A DNA stretch of 64,000 nt from Photorhabdus noenieputensis. Lineage in GTDB: Bacteria > Pseudomonadota > Gammaproteobacteria > Enterobacterales > Enterobacteriaceae. The notes below the pieces were generated by a model, which saw nothing but the letters and a program-made list of their open reading frames with translations, had not been told where the DNA came from and did no database searches. Positions 27,062-39,228 of the stretch are shown here, piece after piece. The stretch is from NCBI RefSeq assembly GCF_018448935.1, contig NZ_RCWC01000001.1, forward strand, positions 1 through 64,000, written 5' to 3'. Both the position numbers and the translations under genes were made by a program. Every line of letters begins with the position of its first letter. Position 1 is the first letter of the stretch.

Positions 27062-29497
27062 TTAGGCTGCTTTTGTTCTCGGTTTTTTGACCGGGGCAGC
27101 GACAGCCAGTGCTTCTGGTTCAAACTCATCGACATTAATAGAACGCAGACGGCTTGCTTCAGCGCGTTTTAGAATTGCAGCCTCGTCTGGCGTAACCTTA
27201 CGTTCTGCAAGTGCCCGTTCTGCCAGTTTATCCAGGCGAGTAAAGCCAAGGCGTTTACCTGCTTCGCGACTCAAGCGGGCGTGGATTGGTTCTGCGGCAA
27301 TAATATCGTGCAGAGCTTCTTCTAGTAATCCGTGAGGATTGTGCTCGCTTGGTGTCAGATATTGGCCTCGGCCAATGCGATCACGGGTAGCCGAAGGTTG
27401 TTGTAAGATCTGGGCCAGTTTGTGATCCAGATGGTCAGATGGTGCTGAATGTACACGCCCCAGAGGGAAGACAATAACACGCATCAGACCGGCAACCAGA
27501 CGATTCGGGAAGTTACTCAGTAAATTATCTATCGCCTGCTCTGCCTGATACAAACTATCTTGAACGGCCCACTGAACTAGCGGTAAATCTTCTTTTTGAC
27601 GACCTTCATCTTCATAGCGTTTCAACGTCGCGGAAGCCAGATAAGTTTGACTCAGAACATCTCCAAGACGGGCAGAGACACGTTCGCGACGTTTCAGGCT
27701 ACCACCTAATACCCCCATTGCCACATCTGATAATAGCGCAAGGTTGGCACACTGACGGTTTAATTGTTGATAGTAACGGCGTGTTGCATCATTGACCGGT
27801 GTGCTGCTGGTGCGGCCATTGGTTAGGCCAAGCCAGAAGCTGCGTAACATGTTGCTAGCAACGTGACCAAGGTGGCTAAATAGTGCCTTATCAAAATCTT
27901 TAATACGGTTATTTTCAGCCGCAGCCATTTCATCAAGGACATAAGGATGGCAGCGGATAGCGCCCTGACCGTAGATAATCATGTTACGGGTCAGAATATT
28001 GGCACCTTCAACGGTAATGGCGATAGGTGCGCCTTGATAAGCGCGAGCAAGGAAGTTGGATGGACCAAGGCAAATACCTTTACCACCGGCAATATCCATT
28101 GCATCAATAACAGATTTCTGGCCTCTGTGGGTGCAGTGATATTTGACGATAGCGGATAACACCGAGGGTTTTTCACCTAGCATGATACCGGTTGTTGCAA
28201 GCGTTGAAGCGGCATCCATCAAATAGGCATTACCGGCAATGCGTGCCAGTGGTTCTTCAATCCCTTCCATTTTACCAATTGGCATTTTGAATTGGCGACG
28301 GATGTAAGAGTATGCGCCGATCGCCATAGCAACACTTTTCAAACCGCCGGTTGCATTTGATGGCAGAGTGATACCGCGGCCGACAGACAGACACTCAACT
28401 AGCATCCGCCAGCCTTGTCCGGCCATTTTTGGCCCGCCAATAATATAGTCGATTGGAACAAAGATATCTTTACCGCGAGTTGGGCCATTCTGGAATGGAA
28501 TATTCAGTGGGAAGTGGCGATGGCCAATTTCTACCCCCGGTACATTGGTCGGGATCAATGCACAGGTAATGCCCAATTCTTCTGTATCGCCCAATAAATG
28601 GTCAGGGTCAGAGAGTTTGAAAGCCAGACCGAGTACGGTAGCGATAGGTGCAAGTGTGATATAACGTTTATTCCAGGTCAGGCGCATACCCAGAATTTGC
28701 TCGCCTTGCCATTCTCCCATACAGACTACGCCTGTATCTGGGATTGATCCGGCATCAGAGCCAGCTTCCGGGCTGGTCAATGCGAAACATGGGATCTCTT
28801 CGCCACGGGCAAGCCCAGGCAGGTAGCGGTTCTTCTGCTCTTCGGTGCCATAATGCTGTAACAATTCACCCGGGCCGAGAGAGTTAGGCACACCTACGGT
28901 GATTGCCAGAATGCCGGATGTCCCCGCCAATTTTTGCAGGACTCGTGCCTGTGCATAGGCTGAGAATTCCAGACCGCCATACTCTTTTTTAATGATCATG
29001 GCAAAGAAGCGGTTTTCTTTCAGGTAACGCCATAACTCAGGCGGCAAATCAGCAAGTTCATGGCTTATCTGGAAATCATTGGTCATACGGCAAGCTTCTT
29101 CTACCGGGCCATCCAGAAATGCTTGTTCTTCAGCGGTTAACTGAGGCTTTGGATAGTTATGCAATTTTTTCCAGTCGGGTTTACCGCGGAACAGTTCACC
29201 TTCCCACCAAGTGGTACCTGCATCAAGAGCTTCTTTTTCCGTGCGAGATAGACTTGGCATTACTTTGCGGAAGGCTTTTAAGGCCGGAACAGTCAGTAAG
29301 GAGTGGCGCATTGGCGCAAAATTCAGCGGGAACAGAATAATGGCCATTGGTAACAACATCCAGTAGCTCCATGCATCAATAGCGCCCATCAAGACGGTAT
29401 AGACAAGGAGCAGTAGGCTGCTAAGACTGAGATTGACTTTGTGATAGCAAAGTATCCCAATCAAGACTAAGAATAGAATAATACTCAATGTGGTCAT
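27062..29497 (-). CDS. fadE: Acyl-CoA dehydrogenase FadE
   Basis: First step of fatty-acid beta-oxidation, FAD-dependent. 811 residues, the expected long form (E. coli 814), with two N-terminal hydrophobic segments ([15 protein letters not shown] and [20 protein letters not shown]), then the dehydrogenase core: [76 protein letters not shown] FadR-like operator is found just upstream (29538-29554). Confidence 0.96.
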   Translation of the reverse strand: MTTLSIILFLVLIGILCYHKVNLSLSSLLLLVYTVLMGAIDAWSYWMLLPMAIILFPLNFAPMRHSLLTVPALKAFRKVMPSLSRTEKEALDAGTTWWEGELFRGKPDWKKLHNYPKPQLTAEEQAFLDGPVEEACRMTNDFQISHELADLPPELWRYLKENRFFAMIIKKEYGGLEFSAYAQARVLQKLAGTSGILAITVGVPNSLGPGELLQHYGTEEQKNRYLPGLARGEEIPCFALTSPEAGSDAGSIPDTGVVCMGEWQGEQILGMRLTWNKRYITLAPIATVLGLAFKLSDPDHLLGDTEELGITCALIPTNVPGVEIGHRHFPLNIPFQNGPTRGKDIFVPIDYIIGGPKMAGQGWRMLVECLSVGRGITLPSNATGGLKSVAMAIGAYSYIRRQFKMPIGKMEGIEEPLARIAGNAYLMDAASTLATTGIMLGEKPSVLSAIVKYHCTHRGQKSVIDAMDIAGGKGICLGPSNFLARAYQGAPIAITVEGANILTRNMIIYGQGAIRCHPYVLDEMAAAENNRIKDFDKALFSHLGHVASNMLRSFWLGLTNGRTSSTPVNDATRRYYQQLNRQCANLALLSDVAMGVLGGSLKRRERVSARLGDVLSQTYLASATLKRYEDEGRQKEDLPLVQWAVQDSLYQAEQAIDNLLSNFPNRLVAGLMRVIVFPLGRVHSAPSDHLDHKLAQILQQPSATRDRIGRGQYLTPSEHNPHGLLEEALHDIIAAEPIHARLSREAGKRLGFTRLDKLAERALAERKVTPDEAAILKRAEASRLRSINVDEFEPEALAVAAPVKKPRTKAA

Positions 29498-29537
29498 AAT
29501 AAAAGCTCCTGGTTAATCTCAGGGTCAGGAAAGTCAT

Positions 29538-29554
29538 CAGAGGTCGGACCTGTT
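29538..29554 (-). promoter_or_regulatory. FadR-like operator before fadE
   Basis: Minus strand AACAGGTCCGACCTCTG agrees at about 14 of 17 positions with the enteric FadR consensus aActGGTCcGACctGTT as I recall it. It lies 41-57 bp before the fadE ATG, where FadR would repress. Confidence 0.7.
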
Positions 29555-29756
29555 AGGGTGTTCTTCTCTTTTTAGACCAGGAAATTGTTTTTAGCAATAT
29601 CTTTACATCTTAATTACAATCTAGCTCACAAACTCGTGGTGCTTGGGAGTGGATTAATGCTCCAGAAACGTGATGTTGTCTTCTTTCAATTCTCTTGATC
29701 CGGTAAACTGCCATCCGGCACAACATTAAAGATTACCTGACCGAAGTGAGGAGCCT

Positions 29757-30338
29757 ATGTATCAAGACCTGATCCGTAGTGAATTGAACGAAGCCGCGGA
29801 TACGCTGGCCCAGTTTTTAAGTGACGATGCAAATATTGAAGCAATTCAAAAAGCAGTAGTATTACTGGCTGATTCATTTAAAGCGGGTGGCAAGGTGCTG
29901 TCCTGCGGTAATGGAGGGTCGCATTGTGATGCGATGCATTTTGCCGAAGAATTGACCGGCCGTTACCGCGAAAATCGCCCTGGCTATCCAGCGATTGCGA
30001 TTTCTGATGTTAGTCACCTTTCCTGTGTCAGTAATGATTTCGGGTATGAATTTGTTTTTTCTCGTTATGTGGAAGCAGTTGGAAAAGAGGGAGATGTGTT
30101 ACTGGGTATTTCCACTTCCGGTAATTCCGGTAATATTATTAAAGCAATTGAAGCTGCCCGCTTAAAAGGCATGAAAGTTATTACGCTGACAGGCAAGGAT
30201 GGCGGTAAAATGGCAGGGACTGCTGATGTGGAAATTCGTGTCCCACATTTTGGTTATGCAGATCGTATTCAGGAAATTCATATCAAAGTTATTCATATCC
30301 TGATTCAACTTATCGAAAAAGAGATGGTTAAAGTTTGA
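29757..30338 (+). CDS. gmhA: Phosphoheptose isomerase (sedoheptulose 7-phosphate isomerase)
   Basis: First step of ADP-L-glycero-beta-D-manno-heptose synthesis for the LPS inner core. A SIS-domain protein of 193 residues: [60 protein letters not shown] and [20 protein letters not shown] follows gaggagcct. Followed by yafJ at 24 bp, as in E. coli. Confidence 0.97.
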   Translation: MYQDLIRSELNEAADTLAQFLSDDANIEAIQKAVVLLADSFKAGGKVLSCGNGGSHCDAMHFAEELTGRYRENRPGYPAIAISDVSHLSCVSNDFGYEFVFSRYVEAVGKEGDVLLGISTSGNSGNIIKAIEAARLKGMKVITLTGKDGGKMAGTADVEIRVPHFGYADRIQEIHIKVIHILIQLIEKEMVKV

Positions 30339-30362
30339 TTTTATAGGCTACAGAGGTGGGCA

Positions 30363-31130
30363 ATGTGTGAGTTACTTGGCATGAGTGCGAATGTGCCAAC
30401 AGATATCTGCTTTAGTTTAGGTGGTCTGATTCAACGGGGGGGTCATACCGGGCCCCATAAAGATGGTTGGGGGATCACATTTTATGAGGGGCGGGGTTGT
30501 CGCACATTTAAAGATCATCAGCCAAGTTACAATTCGCCCGTTGCTCGCTTCGTACAAGAGTACCCGATTAAATCCAGAGTAGTGGTTTCTCATATTCGGC
30601 AGGCTAACCGTGGTAATGTTGCGTTGGAAAATACTCATCCTTTCATTCGTGAGATATGGGGACGTAACTGGACTTATGCTCATAATGGGCAGCTTCGGGG
30701 CTATCGGCAGCTTGAAACGGGTCAGTATCGCCCCGTAGGGCAAACTGATAGTGAGCATGCTTTTTGCTGGATTTTGCATCAACTTTCACAAAAATATCCG
30801 AGAACCCCTTCCAACTGGCCTCAGGTTTTTCGTTTTATCGCTTCACTAGCAGACGAACTCAGCAAAAAAGGCGTATTCAATATGTTGCTGTCAGATGGGC
30901 GTTTTGTGATGGCATATTGCTCAACCAACCTCTATTGGATCACTCGTCGGGCACCGTTTGGAAAAGCAAAACTTCTGGATCAGGATGTTGAAATTGATTT
31001 TCAACAACATACACAGCCGGATGATGTTGTTTCTGTCATTGTTACTCAACCGTTAACCGGTAATGAAGCCTGGAGTCGTATTGAGCCGGGTTGCTATGCG
31101 CTATTTCATCTTGGTGAACGCATATTGTGA
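30363..31130 (+). CDS. yafJ: Class II glutamine amidotransferase YafJ
   Basis: 255 residues with an N-terminal nucleophile Cys2 (MCELLGMSANVPTD), GGHTGPHKDGWGITFYEG, VVSHIRQANRGNVALENTHP and WTYAHNGQL, the class II GATase fold. The acceptor substrate is unknown. It follows gmhA, and its last 30 bp overlap the 3' end of yafK on the other strand. Confidence 0.95.
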   Translation: MCELLGMSANVPTDICFSLGGLIQRGGHTGPHKDGWGITFYEGRGCRTFKDHQPSYNSPVARFVQEYPIKSRVVVSHIRQANRGNVALENTHPFIREIWGRNWTYAHNGQLRGYRQLETGQYRPVGQTDSEHAFCWILHQLSQKYPRTPSNWPQVFRFIASLADELSKKGVFNMLLSDGRFVMAYCSTNLYWITRRAPFGKAKLLDQDVEIDFQQHTQPDDVVSVIVTQPLTGNEAWSRIEPGCYALFHLGERIL

Positions 31131-31835
31131 TTGATGTTGCAAAAGTGGTGATTTGTCAGGTGTAGCATTAACCACATATTGACCGTTAATGACGCTAATG
31201 GTTGCCGGCCGATGATTTTTTACAAAATACTCATAGGCCGGTTGTAACTGTAGCCAAAACATATAATGGGAGGATGAACGGTGGCGTAACATATTCTGGG
31301 GTGTCATTCTGAATGGATAAATACTGATATTAATTTCATATTGCCCGCGCAATAATGCACTTTCTACATAATCGTAGATTTCATCCATGTAACCATTAGT
31401 CATCGCATAGCAACCGACAGATTTACACTCTCCGTGGATCATTAAATAGTTGCCGGAATAACCTCTGAATTTATCGTATTCATTTGGAAAACCCAGATTA
31501 ATAGATCGGTAATACCGACTATTTGGATTAAGTTGGTTGTTTTTTATACGATAAAATCCTTCTGGACTTTTCAGATCACCTTCTGTGGTTTTGGGACCAA
31601 GGCCGCCAGAGTAATTACAGATGGGATAATTTTTAAACAGTTGGTAGCTTCCATGACTATTTTTAGTATAAAGCTCTAGTATCCGCTCTTCTTTGAATAT
31701 TTGGATAAAGACAGGAGAGCCGATCTGCACGGGAGAATTTTTCATCAATTGAACTAAAGTATCCTTAGCATAGACAGGAGTGAATGAACTAAATAACAAC
31801 AATATTATTGCAGGAAAAGCCGCAGTTTTTTTCAT
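31101..31835 (-). CDS. yafK: YafK/DpaA-type L,D-transpeptidase-fold protein
   Basis: 244 residues. Signal peptide (MKKTAAFPAIILLLFSSFTPVYA), then a YkuD catalytic domain with the motif MIHGECKSVGCYAMTNG (HG-x4-S-x-GC). E. coli YafK (LdtF/DpaA) releases Braun lipoprotein from peptidoglycan. Overlaps yafJ tail to tail. Confidence 0.93.
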   Translation of the reverse strand: MKKTAAFPAIILLLFSSFTPVYAKDTLVQLMKNSPVQIGSPVFIQIFKEERILELYTKNSHGSYQLFKNYPICNYSGGLGPKTTEGDLKSPEGFYRIKNNQLNPNSRYYRSINLGFPNEYDKFRGYSGNYLMIHGECKSVGCYAMTNGYMDEIYDYVESALLRGQYEINISIYPFRMTPQNMLRHRSSSHYMFWLQLQPAYEYFVKNHRPATISVINGQYVVNATPDKSPLLQHQSQYAFTKMK

Positions 31836-32253
31836 GTGACTACCGTATAGCGACGTGGCGGGTTGACTAAAAATTTAGCTTAAGATTGCCATGAGTCATC
31901 GACTTTGTGAATAGAAAATGATGATGATAACTTTATCACTATAAAGTGATTGCCAGGTTAAAATATAATCGGTTGTCGGTAAAGGTGATATAATCATTCG
32001 TTTTTTGCGAACTGTTAATGGTTCAGCGCCAAAATTATTCCTGTTTGCTTGAACTAAATCACTTGATTAGTCAGACAGTTCAAGAAGGGAGATGTTAAAA
32101 TTACCGCCCGGAGATTAAAAGAAAATCGTAACAATTATCGGAGAATTATAACCTGGGCACGATTCGTGACTTAAGGGGTTTTTTATAGAGTGGCTATATT
32201 ACCACCAGGTAATCTGTAGCATATGATTTAATTGATAAACTTGTGCAAATCTT
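31836..32253. other. Divergent control region yafK / nqr operon
   Basis: 418 bp with no ORF of note. It must contain the nqr promoter. I see no clear operator or consensus -35/-10 pair that I would defend. Confidence 0.5.
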
Positions 32254-33597
32254 ATGATTAAAATTAAAAAAGGACTCGACCTCCCGATTGCAGGAGCACC
32301 TGCTCAAGTAATAGAAGACGGTCCGACGATTCGCCATGTAGCACTGTTGGGTGAAGAGTATGTTGGAATGCGTCCTTCTATGTTGGTTAAAGAAGGTGAG
32401 CATGTTAAGAAGGGCCAGATTCTTTTTGAAGATAAAAAGAATCCGGGTGTGGTCTTCACCAGTCCGGCCTGTGGGCGGATTGTGGCGATTAATCGTGGTG
32501 AACAACGTATTTTGCAGTCAATTGTGATTGAGATAACGGGAGATGAACAGGTTGATTTTGACCGTTATGATCGTTCCCAACTTTCTCAATTATCCCGAGA
32601 ACAAGTGGAAAAGAATCTTATCGATTCTGGGTTATGGACCGCGCTACGTACCCGTCCTTACAGCCGGAGTCCTGCTCCCGGCTCCTCGCCAAAAGCAATT
32701 TTTGTAGCTGCTATGGATACTCAGCCTCTGGCTGCAAATCCACAGGTTATTATTGCTACCGATGAAGAGGCTTTTGTTGATGGTCTGAATGTGCTGACTA
32801 AACTGACCGAAGGTAAAGTCCATGTTTGCCATAGCGCAGGGAGCTTGCCGAGTGTCGGTAATAATGCACAAATCACGTATAATCAGTTTTCAGGTCCGCA
32901 TCCAGCGGGATTAGTTGGAACTCACATTCACTTTATTGAACCCGTCAGTGCGACTAAAACGGTATGGCACTTGGGATATCAGGATGTGATTGCTATCGGT
33001 AAATTATTCACTACCGGCACACTTTATACTGATCGTGTCGTTGCATTGGCCGGTCCACAGGTTGAGAAACCACGTCTTATACGTACCTGCTTAGGGGCTG
33101 ATCTGCTTGAGTTGACTCAGGAACAGCTTAAAGAGGGTGAAAACCGTATTATTTCAGGTTCTGTATTGTGCGGTACTCAGTCAGATGAAGTTCATCACTA
33201 TCTTGGTCGTTTCCACACTTTGGTTTCCGTTTTGCGTGAAGGCCGCGAAAAAGAGCTATTTGGTTGGATCATGCCGGGTATCGATAAATTTTCCATTACC
33301 CGCACCACCATTGGTCATTTCCTGAAAAATAAGCGCTTTGCTTTTTCAACGGCAATGAATGGCGGTGAACGTTCAATGGTGCCAATTGGTAACTATGAGC
33401 GTGTAATGCCTTTGGATATTATGGCAACGCATTTGCTGCGGGATTTGCTGGTGGGTGATACCGATAGTGCTCAGGCACTGGGTTGTCTGGAGTTAGATGA
33501 GGAAGACTTAGCGCTTTGTACCTATGTCTGTCCTGGCAAATATGAATATGGTCCGGTACTGCGTGAAGTGCTGACTAAGATTGAGCAGGAAGGATGA
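32254..33597 (+). CDS. nqrA: Na+-translocating NADH:quinone reductase subunit A
   Basis: 447 residues starting [20 protein letters not shown], with the NqrA landmarks [60 protein letters not shown] and [20 protein letters not shown] peripheral subunit on the cytoplasmic side that contacts quinone. First gene of nqrABCDEF. Confidence 0.97.
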   Translation: MIKIKKGLDLPIAGAPAQVIEDGPTIRHVALLGEEYVGMRPSMLVKEGEHVKKGQILFEDKKNPGVVFTSPACGRIVAINRGEQRILQSIVIEITGDEQVDFDRYDRSQLSQLSREQVEKNLIDSGLWTALRTRPYSRSPAPGSSPKAIFVAAMDTQPLAANPQVIIATDEEAFVDGLNVLTKLTEGKVHVCHSAGSLPSVGNNAQITYNQFSGPHPAGLVGTHIHFIEPVSATKTVWHLGYQDVIAIGKLFTTGTLYTDRVVALAGPQVEKPRLIRTCLGADLLELTQEQLKEGENRIISGSVLCGTQSDEVHHYLGRFHTLVSVLREGREKELFGWIMPGIDKFSITRTTIGHFLKNKRFAFSTAMNGGERSMVPIGNYERVMPLDIMATHLLRDLLVGDTDSAQALGCLELDEEDLALCTYVCPGKYEYGPVLREVLTKIEQEG

Positions 33598-33601
33598 TTT
33601 C

Positions 33602-34840
33602 ATGGGCCTGAAAAACTATTTTGAAAAAATTGAGCATCACTTTGAGTCCGGGGGCAAATTAGAAAAATATTATCCGTTGTATGAAGCGGTAACGACGATT
33701 TTCTATACACCGGGTACCGTAACTTCTGGCGGTGCCCATGTCCGTGATGCTATCGATCTAAAGCGTATGATGATCATGGTATGGCTGGCTGTATTCCCGG
33801 CAATGTTCTGGGGAATGTATAACGTTGGTCAGCAGGCGATCCCTGCGTTGTATCATTTATACAGTGGCGCAGAATTACAACAACTTTTGGTATCTGACTG
33901 GCACTATTGCGTTGCTCAGTTTTTGGGGGCATCACTGACACCGGATGCGGGTTGGGGCAGTAAAATGTTGCTTGGTGCAACTTACTTTTTGCCTGTTTAC
34001 ATCGTTGTATTTGTGGTGGGTGGCTTCTGGGAAGTGCTGTTTGCCCTTATCCGTAAACATGAAATTAACGAAGGATTTTTCGTTACTTCTATTTTATTTG
34101 CGTTGATTGTTCCACCAACGATTCCTCTGTGGCAGGCGGCGTTGGGGATTACATTCGGTGTTGTCATTGCGAAAGAAGTCTTCGGTGGTACAGGTCGTAA
34201 CTTCCTGAACCCGGCACTGGCTGGCCGCGCTTTTCTATTCTTTGCTTATCCGGCACAGATTTCGGGCGATTTGGTATGGACCGCGGTTGATGGTTTCTCT
34301 GGCGCGACGCCTTTATCGCAATGGGCGGCTGGTGGCAGTCAGGGATTAGTGAATACCGTTACCGGTCAACCTATTACCTGGATGGATGCTTTCATTGGTA
34401 ATATTCCTGGCTCTATCGGTGAAGTGTCTACGTTGATGATTCTCATTGGTGGTGCGATTATTCTGTTTACCCGTATTGCTTCATGGCGCATTGTCGCCGG
34501 GGTGATGTTGGGTATGGTTGCAACTTCCTACTTATTTAATGCTATCGGTTCAGATACTAACCCGTTGTTTGCTATGCCGTGGTATTGGCATATGGTTCTG
34601 GGTGGTTTCGCTTTTGGTATGATCTTTATGGCGACAGATCCGGTATCCGCTTCATTTACCAACAAAGGTAAATGGTGGTACGGCATTCTGATTGGTGTGA
34701 TGTGTGTTCTGATCAGGGTTGTTAACCCGGCATATCCAGAGGGTATGATGCTGGCGATTCTGTTCGCAAACCTGTTTGCGCCATTGTTTGATTATCTGGT
34801 TGTGCAAGCCAATATTAAGCGGAGAAAAGCCCGTGGCTAA
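33602..34840 (+). CDS. nqrB: Na+-translocating NADH:quinone reductase subunit B
   Basis: 412 residues from ATG 33602, four bases after the nqrA stop (product [18 protein letters not shown]); the upstream in-frame extension lies in nqrA. Polytopic membrane protein. The FMN attachment threonine is Thr236 in [12 protein letters not shown], the same number as in Vibrio NqrB. Other signatures: [20 protein letters not shown] and [20 protein letters not shown]. The flavin is attached by ApbE, encoded downstream. Confidence 0.97.
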   Translation: MGLKNYFEKIEHHFESGGKLEKYYPLYEAVTTIFYTPGTVTSGGAHVRDAIDLKRMMIMVWLAVFPAMFWGMYNVGQQAIPALYHLYSGAELQQLLVSDWHYCVAQFLGASLTPDAGWGSKMLLGATYFLPVYIVVFVVGGFWEVLFALIRKHEINEGFFVTSILFALIVPPTIPLWQAALGITFGVVIAKEVFGGTGRNFLNPALAGRAFLFFAYPAQISGDLVWTAVDGFSGATPLSQWAAGGSQGLVNTVTGQPITWMDAFIGNIPGSIGEVSTLMILIGGAIILFTRIASWRIVAGVMLGMVATSYLFNAIGSDTNPLFAMPWYWHMVLGGFAFGMIFMATDPVSASFTNKGKWWYGILIGVMCVLIRVVNPAYPEGMMLAILFANLFAPLFDYLVVQANIKRRKARG

Positions 34841-35630
34841 TGATAAACCCAAAAATAGTGACAGCGTAGGCAGAACATTTATCGTTGTTTTTGTGTTATG
34901 TCTCGTTTGCTCAATTGTTGTGGCAGGTTCTGCGGTAGGGCTGAAATCTCAGCAACAGGAACAAAAGTTGCTGGATAAACAGCGTAATATCCTTGATGTG
35001 GCTGGATTACTCAAACCCCAGATGAGTGCTGATGAAGTTAAAGAAACGTTCAAAAGTCGGATTAAAACCGAGTTATTGAATCTGGAGACGGCAACGCTTG
35101 AAAGCAGCCAGGGCAAGTTTAACCTGAACGATGCGTTGCGTAGTGATGATACCAGTATTGCATTACCGCCTGAAAAGGATCTGGCGAAAATTCGCCGTCG
35201 CGCCAATATGGCCGAAGTCTATCTGGTGAAGAATGAACAGGGTAAAACTCGCGAAATCGTTCTGCCTATTTATGGTTCTGGCTTGTGGTCTGTTATGTAT
35301 GCTTTTATCTCCGTTGATGTGGACGGCAAAACGGCTCGTGGCATCACCTATTATTCACATGGCGAAACTCCGGGGCTGGGGGGAGAAGTGGATAACCCGC
35401 AATGGCGTAAAAAGTGGATAGGTAAAAAACTGTATAACGATGAAGGCAATCCGGCGATCAAAATTGTTCGTGGCGGTGCTGCTGTCGATGATCCTTATGG
35501 TGTTGATGGTTTGTCTGGTGCGACTCTCACCTCTGCCGGTGTTCAGAACATGTTTAATTTCTGGTTAGGGGATAGCGGTTTTGGTCCGTTCCTGAAAAAA
35601 GTACGCGAAGGAGCGTTGAAAGATGGCTGA
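34833..35630 (+). CDS. nqrC: Na+-translocating NADH:quinone reductase subunit C
   Basis: The start is GTG 34833, with ggag 8 nt ahead, overlapping the nqrB end by 8 bp; 265 residues. One N-terminal membrane helix ([16 protein letters not shown]), then a periplasmic FMN domain with the flavinylation site Thr231 in [27 protein letters not shown] is also typical. Confidence 0.96.
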   Translation: MANDKPKNSDSVGRTFIVVFVLCLVCSIVVAGSAVGLKSQQQEQKLLDKQRNILDVAGLLKPQMSADEVKETFKSRIKTELLNLETATLESSQGKFNLNDALRSDDTSIALPPEKDLAKIRRRANMAEVYLVKNEQGKTREIVLPIYGSGLWSVMYAFISVDVDGKTARGITYYSHGETPGLGGEVDNPQWRKKWIGKKLYNDEGNPAIKIVRGGAAVDDPYGVDGLSGATLTSAGVQNMFNFWLGDSGFGPFLKKVREGALKDG

Positions 35631-36252
35631 TAGTAAAGAAATAAAACGAGTCCTTCTTGGGCCGCTTTTGGATAATAACCCGATTGCCTTGCAGGTTCTG
35701 GGGATTTGCTCAGCGCTGGCGGTAACAACCAAGTTGGAAACGGCATTGGTAATGACAATAGCGGTAACATTGGTTACTGCCTTTTCCAGCTTTTTTATCT
35801 CGTTGATCCGTCATTACATCCCCGGCAGTGTGCGAATCATTGTCCAGATGGCGATTATTGCATCACTGGTTATCGTGGTAGATCAGATTTTGCAGGCTTA
35901 TGCTTATGAAATTTCCAAGCAGTTGTCGGTATTTGTTGGCCTTATCATTACTAACTGTATCGTGATGGGACGTGCGGAAGCCTATGCGATGAAATCTCCA
36001 CCTATTGAGAGCTTCATGGATGGTATCGGTAATGGTTTAGGTTACGGGGTTATTCTGGTACTGGTTGGTTTCCTGCGTGAGTTGTTTGGTTCCGGCAAAC
36101 TGTTCGGAATTACCGTGATGGAATCGGTAAAGAATGGGGGTTGGTATCAGCCTAATGGTCTGTTCCTGTTAGCCCCTAGCGCGTTTTTCATTATTGGTAT
36201 GCTGATTTGGGGTCTGAGGACTTTGAAACCGGCGCAGGTTGAGAAGGAGTAA
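35623..36252 (+). CDS. nqrD: Na+-translocating NADH:quinone reductase subunit D
   Basis: 209 residues with several membrane helices. [20 protein letters not shown] and [19 protein letters not shown] are conserved; the latter Cys is one of the ligands of the intramembrane Fe centre shared with NqrE. It overlaps nqrC by 8 bp. Confidence 0.97.
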   Translation: MADSKEIKRVLLGPLLDNNPIALQVLGICSALAVTTKLETALVMTIAVTLVTAFSSFFISLIRHYIPGSVRIIVQMAIIASLVIVVDQILQAYAYEISKQLSVFVGLIITNCIVMGRAEAYAMKSPPIESFMDGIGNGLGYGVILVLVGFLRELFGSGKLFGITVMESVKNGGWYQPNGLFLLAPSAFFIIGMLIWGLRTLKPAQVEKE

Positions 36253-36260
36253 CTGACAAC

Positions 36261-36857
36261 ATGGAACATTTTATAAGCCTGTTTGTCCGCGCCGTCTTTA
36301 TTGAGAATATGGCGTTGGCTTTCTTCCTCGGTATGTGTACTTTTTTGGCAGTATCGAAAAATGTCACAACAGCGTTTGGTTTGGGTATTGCCGTCACGGT
36401 GGTTCTAGGGATCTCTGTTCCGGCTAATAACCTGGTGTATAACTTGGTATTGCGTGACGGTGCATTGGTTGAAGGGGTTGATCTCAGCTTCCTGAACTTT
36501 ATTACGTTTATTGGCGTGATTGCTGCGTTAGTGCAGATTCTCGAAATGATCCTTGATCGTTATTTCCCTTCACTCTATAACGCGCTCGGCATTTTTTTAC
36601 CGCTGATTACGGTTAACTGTGCGATTTTTGGTGGTGTCTCTTTCATGGCTCAGCGTGACTATAACTTCTCTGAATCCATCGTGTATGGTTTTGGTTCAGG
36701 TATAGGTTGGATGTTGGCAATTGTTCTGCTGGCTTCTATCCGTGAAAAAATGAAATATGCTGATGTTCCGGCAGGTCTGAAAGGATTGGGGATCACCTTT
36801 GTCACTACGGGTTTGATGGCATTGGGTTTTATGTCCTTCTCTGGTGTGCAGTTATAA
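36261..36857 (+). CDS. nqrE: Na+-translocating NADH:quinone reductase subunit E
   Basis: 198 residues, an inverted-topology homologue of Nqr[21 protein letters not shown] and [20 protein letters not shown] contain the Cys ligands of the NqrD/E iron centre that NqrM helps assemble. It starts 8 bp after the nqrD stop. Confidence 0.97.
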   Translation: MEHFISLFVRAVFIENMALAFFLGMCTFLAVSKNVTTAFGLGIAVTVVLGISVPANNLVYNLVLRDGALVEGVDLSFLNFITFIGVIAALVQILEMILDRYFPSLYNALGIFLPLITVNCAIFGGVSFMAQRDYNFSESIVYGFGSGIGWMLAIVLLASIREKMKYADVPAGLKGLGITFVTTGLMALGFMSFSGVQL

Positions 36858-36872
36858 AGGCGAGAAGCGTTC

Positions 36873-38099
36873 ATGGATATAATAATTTTAGGCGTAGTGA
36901 TGTTTACCCTCATTGTGTTGGTACTGACGGCGCTGATTTTGTTCGCAAAATCAAAGTTGGTTAACACAGGGGATATTAGGGTTGAAGTTAATGGCGATCC
37001 GGAAAAGAGCTTTACTGCTCCTGCCGGTGATAAATTACTAAATATGTTGTCAAGCCAGGGGATTTTTGTCTCTTCCGCTTGTGGTGGTGGCGGCTCTTGT
37101 GGGCAATGCCGCGTAAAGATTAAAGATGGCGGTGGTGACATTCTGCCAACAGAACTTTCTCACATTAGTAAGCGTGAAGCGAAAGAGGGTTGCCGTCTGG
37201 CTTGTCAGGTCAATGTAAAGCAGGACCTGAAAATTAAGTTACCGGAAGAGATATTTGGTGTTAAAAAATGGGAATGTGAAGTCATCTCCAACGATAACAA
37301 AGCAACGTTCATTAAAGAGCTGAAATTGAAGATCCCTGATGGGGAAGTTGTGCCTTTCCGTGCCGGTGGTTATATTCAGATTGAAGCTCAGCCACATATT
37401 GCTCGTTACGCGGATTATAATGTGCCGGAAGAATACCGTGAGGACTGGGATAAATTTAATTTGTTCCGCTTTGTTTCTGAGGTGAAAGAGTCGGCAATTC
37501 GTGCTTACTCAATGGCAAACTACCCAGAAGAACACGGTATTATCATGCTTAACGTTCGTATTGCGACGCCGCCGCCAAGAAATTCGGAAGCGCCGCCGGG
37601 AATTATGTCTTCTTATATTTGGTCACTGAAACCCGGTGATAAAGTGACTATTTCTGGTCCATTCGGTGAATTTTTCGCAAAAGATACTGATGCGGAAATG
37701 ATCTTCATTGGTGGTGGCGCAGGTATGGCACCAATGCGTTCTCATATCTTTGACCAGCTTAAAAGATTGAATTCCAAGCGTAAGATTAGCTTCTGGTATG
37801 GCGCTCGTTCTAAACGTGAAATGTTCTATACAGAGGATTTCGATCAACTGGCGGCTGAAAATGAAAACTTTACCTGGAATGTAGCGCTATCTGATGCACT
37901 GCCTGAAGATAACTGGGATGGTTACACCGGTTTTATCCATAATGTTCTGTATGAGAATTATTTGAGGGATCATCCGGCTCCTGAAGATTGTGAGTTCTAT
38001 ATGTGTGGGCCTCCGGTTATGAATGCCGCGGTGATCAAGATGTTGAAAGATCTCGGTGTCGAGGATGAAAACATCATGTTAGATGATTTCGGCGGCTGA
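36873..38099 (+). CDS. nqrF: Na+-translocating NADH:quinone reductase subunit F
   Basis: The NADH-oxidising subunit, 408 residues. N-terminal membrane helix, a [2Fe-2S] ferredoxin domain with Cys70, 76, 79 and 111 ([23 protein letters not shown]), the FAD-binding motif RAYSMANYP, then the NAD-binding domain [19 protein letters not shown] and the C-terminal [18 protein letters not shown]. Confidence 0.97.
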   Translation: MDIIILGVVMFTLIVLVLTALILFAKSKLVNTGDIRVEVNGDPEKSFTAPAGDKLLNMLSSQGIFVSSACGGGGSCGQCRVKIKDGGGDILPTELSHISKREAKEGCRLACQVNVKQDLKIKLPEEIFGVKKWECEVISNDNKATFIKELKLKIPDGEVVPFRAGGYIQIEAQPHIARYADYNVPEEYREDWDKFNLFRFVSEVKESAIRAYSMANYPEEHGIIMLNVRIATPPPRNSEAPPGIMSSYIWSLKPGDKVTISGPFGEFFAKDTDAEMIFIGGGAGMAPMRSHIFDQLKRLNSKRKISFWYGARSKREMFYTEDFDQLAAENENFTWNVALSDALPEDNWDGYTGFIHNVLYENYLRDHPAPEDCEFYMCGPPVMNAAVIKMLKDLGVEDENIMLDDFGG

Positions 38100-38137
38100 T
38101 CGTCCATAAATAGTTTGATTTTAATGACCGGCCCCCC

Positions 38138-38161
38138 AGCGCCCACAAATTTGTGGGCGCT
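38138..38161. promoter_or_regulatory. 24-bp perfect palindrome between nqrF and apbE
   Basis: agcgcccacaaa followed directly by its own complement. It has no T-run, so it is more likely an mRNA hairpin for processing or differential stability between nqrABCDEF and apbE-nqrM than a terminator. The symmetry is seen; the role is inferred. Confidence 0.55.
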
Positions 38162-38186
38162 AACAATTCGGAAAGAGTAACTAACT

Positions 38187-39215
38187 GTGCGTAAAAAGAT
38201 AAGTAGCTGGATAGCGTTAATATTTGCAGTACTGCTGCTGGCGGCATGCGATGGTCTGGAGCAGAAAAATATTCATGGGCAAACAATGGGGACTTACTAT
38301 TCCATTAAATTTGTCACGGGTTCGTCGGCTCCTTCGTCAGAAGATCTGCAAAAAGAGATTGATCGTTTGCTGGAGGAGGTTAATGACCTGATGTCAACAT
38401 ATCGCCCTGATTCTGAATTAAGTCGTTTTAATCAAAGCCGTCAAATTGATCGGCCATTCCCGGTATCCCCTGCGACAGCCAAAGTAGTTAAGGAAGCGAT
38501 CTACATTAATAAATTGACTGATGGCGCATTGGATGTGACGGTTGGCCCATTGGTTAATTTATGGGGGTTTGGTCCTGAAGGGCGCGTGACGAAAGCACCT
38601 TCTGCAAGTGAACTGGAAAAACGCCGTGAATGGACTGGGATTGATAAACTGGTGGTAGAAGGTAATAACCTGATTAAAACCGTTCCAGAGCTGTATATCG
38701 ATTTATCATCTATCGCTAAAGGTTATGGCGTAGATGTTGTTGCTGAATATCTGGAATCGCAGAATATCAAAGATTATATGGTTGATATTGGCGGAGAAGT
38801 CCGTACATCAGGCCATAATGGTAAAGATCTGCCGTGGCGAATTGCGATTGAAAAGCCGTCTGACACTGGCATAGCACAAAATGCTCAGGAAGTGATAATG
38901 CCTGGCAATATGTCGATAGCGACTTCTGGTGATTACCGCAATTACTTTGAACAAGATGGTGTGCGCTATTCACATACGATTGATCCAAAAACGGGAAACC
39001 CTATTTCTCATAACTTAGTCTCTATTACGGTTATTGCTCCAGCTTGTATGAGTGCTGATGGCCTTTCTACTGGGCTGAATGTTTTAGGGCCGGAAAAAGG
39101 GATGGAAGTTGCAGAAAATCTGAGTATCCCGGTTTTTATGATCATAAAAACGAAAAATGGTTTTGAAGAGCGTTACAGTAAAGCCTTTGAGCCATACCTA
39201 CAGAAAAATCAATGA
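38187..39215 (+). CDS. apbE: FAD:protein FMN transferase
   Basis: Attaches FMN from FAD to threonines of NqrB and NqrC. 342 residues, lipoprotein signal (ISSWIALIFAVLLLAAC, lipobox LAAC). Family motifs: QTMGTYYSIKF, DLMSTYRPDSELSRFNQ, DLSSIAKGYGVDVVAEYL, VDIGGEVRTSGHN and YSHTIDPKTGNPI. Just downstream of nqrF, matching its role in maturation of the complex. Confidence 0.97.
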   Translation: MRKKISSWIALIFAVLLLAACDGLEQKNIHGQTMGTYYSIKFVTGSSAPSSEDLQKEIDRLLEEVNDLMSTYRPDSELSRFNQSRQIDRPFPVSPATAKVVKEAIYINKLTDGALDVTVGPLVNLWGFGPEGRVTKAPSASELEKRREWTGIDKLVVEGNNLIKTVPELYIDLSSIAKGYGVDVVAEYLESQNIKDYMVDIGGEVRTSGHNGKDLPWRIAIEKPSDTGIAQNAQEVIMPGNMSIATSGDYRNYFEQDGVRYSHTIDPKTGNPISHNLVSITVIAPACMSADGLSTGLNVLGPEKGMEVAENLSIPVFMIIKTKNGFEERYSKAFEPYLQKNQ

Positions 39216-39228
39216 GAAGGAGAAAGAA

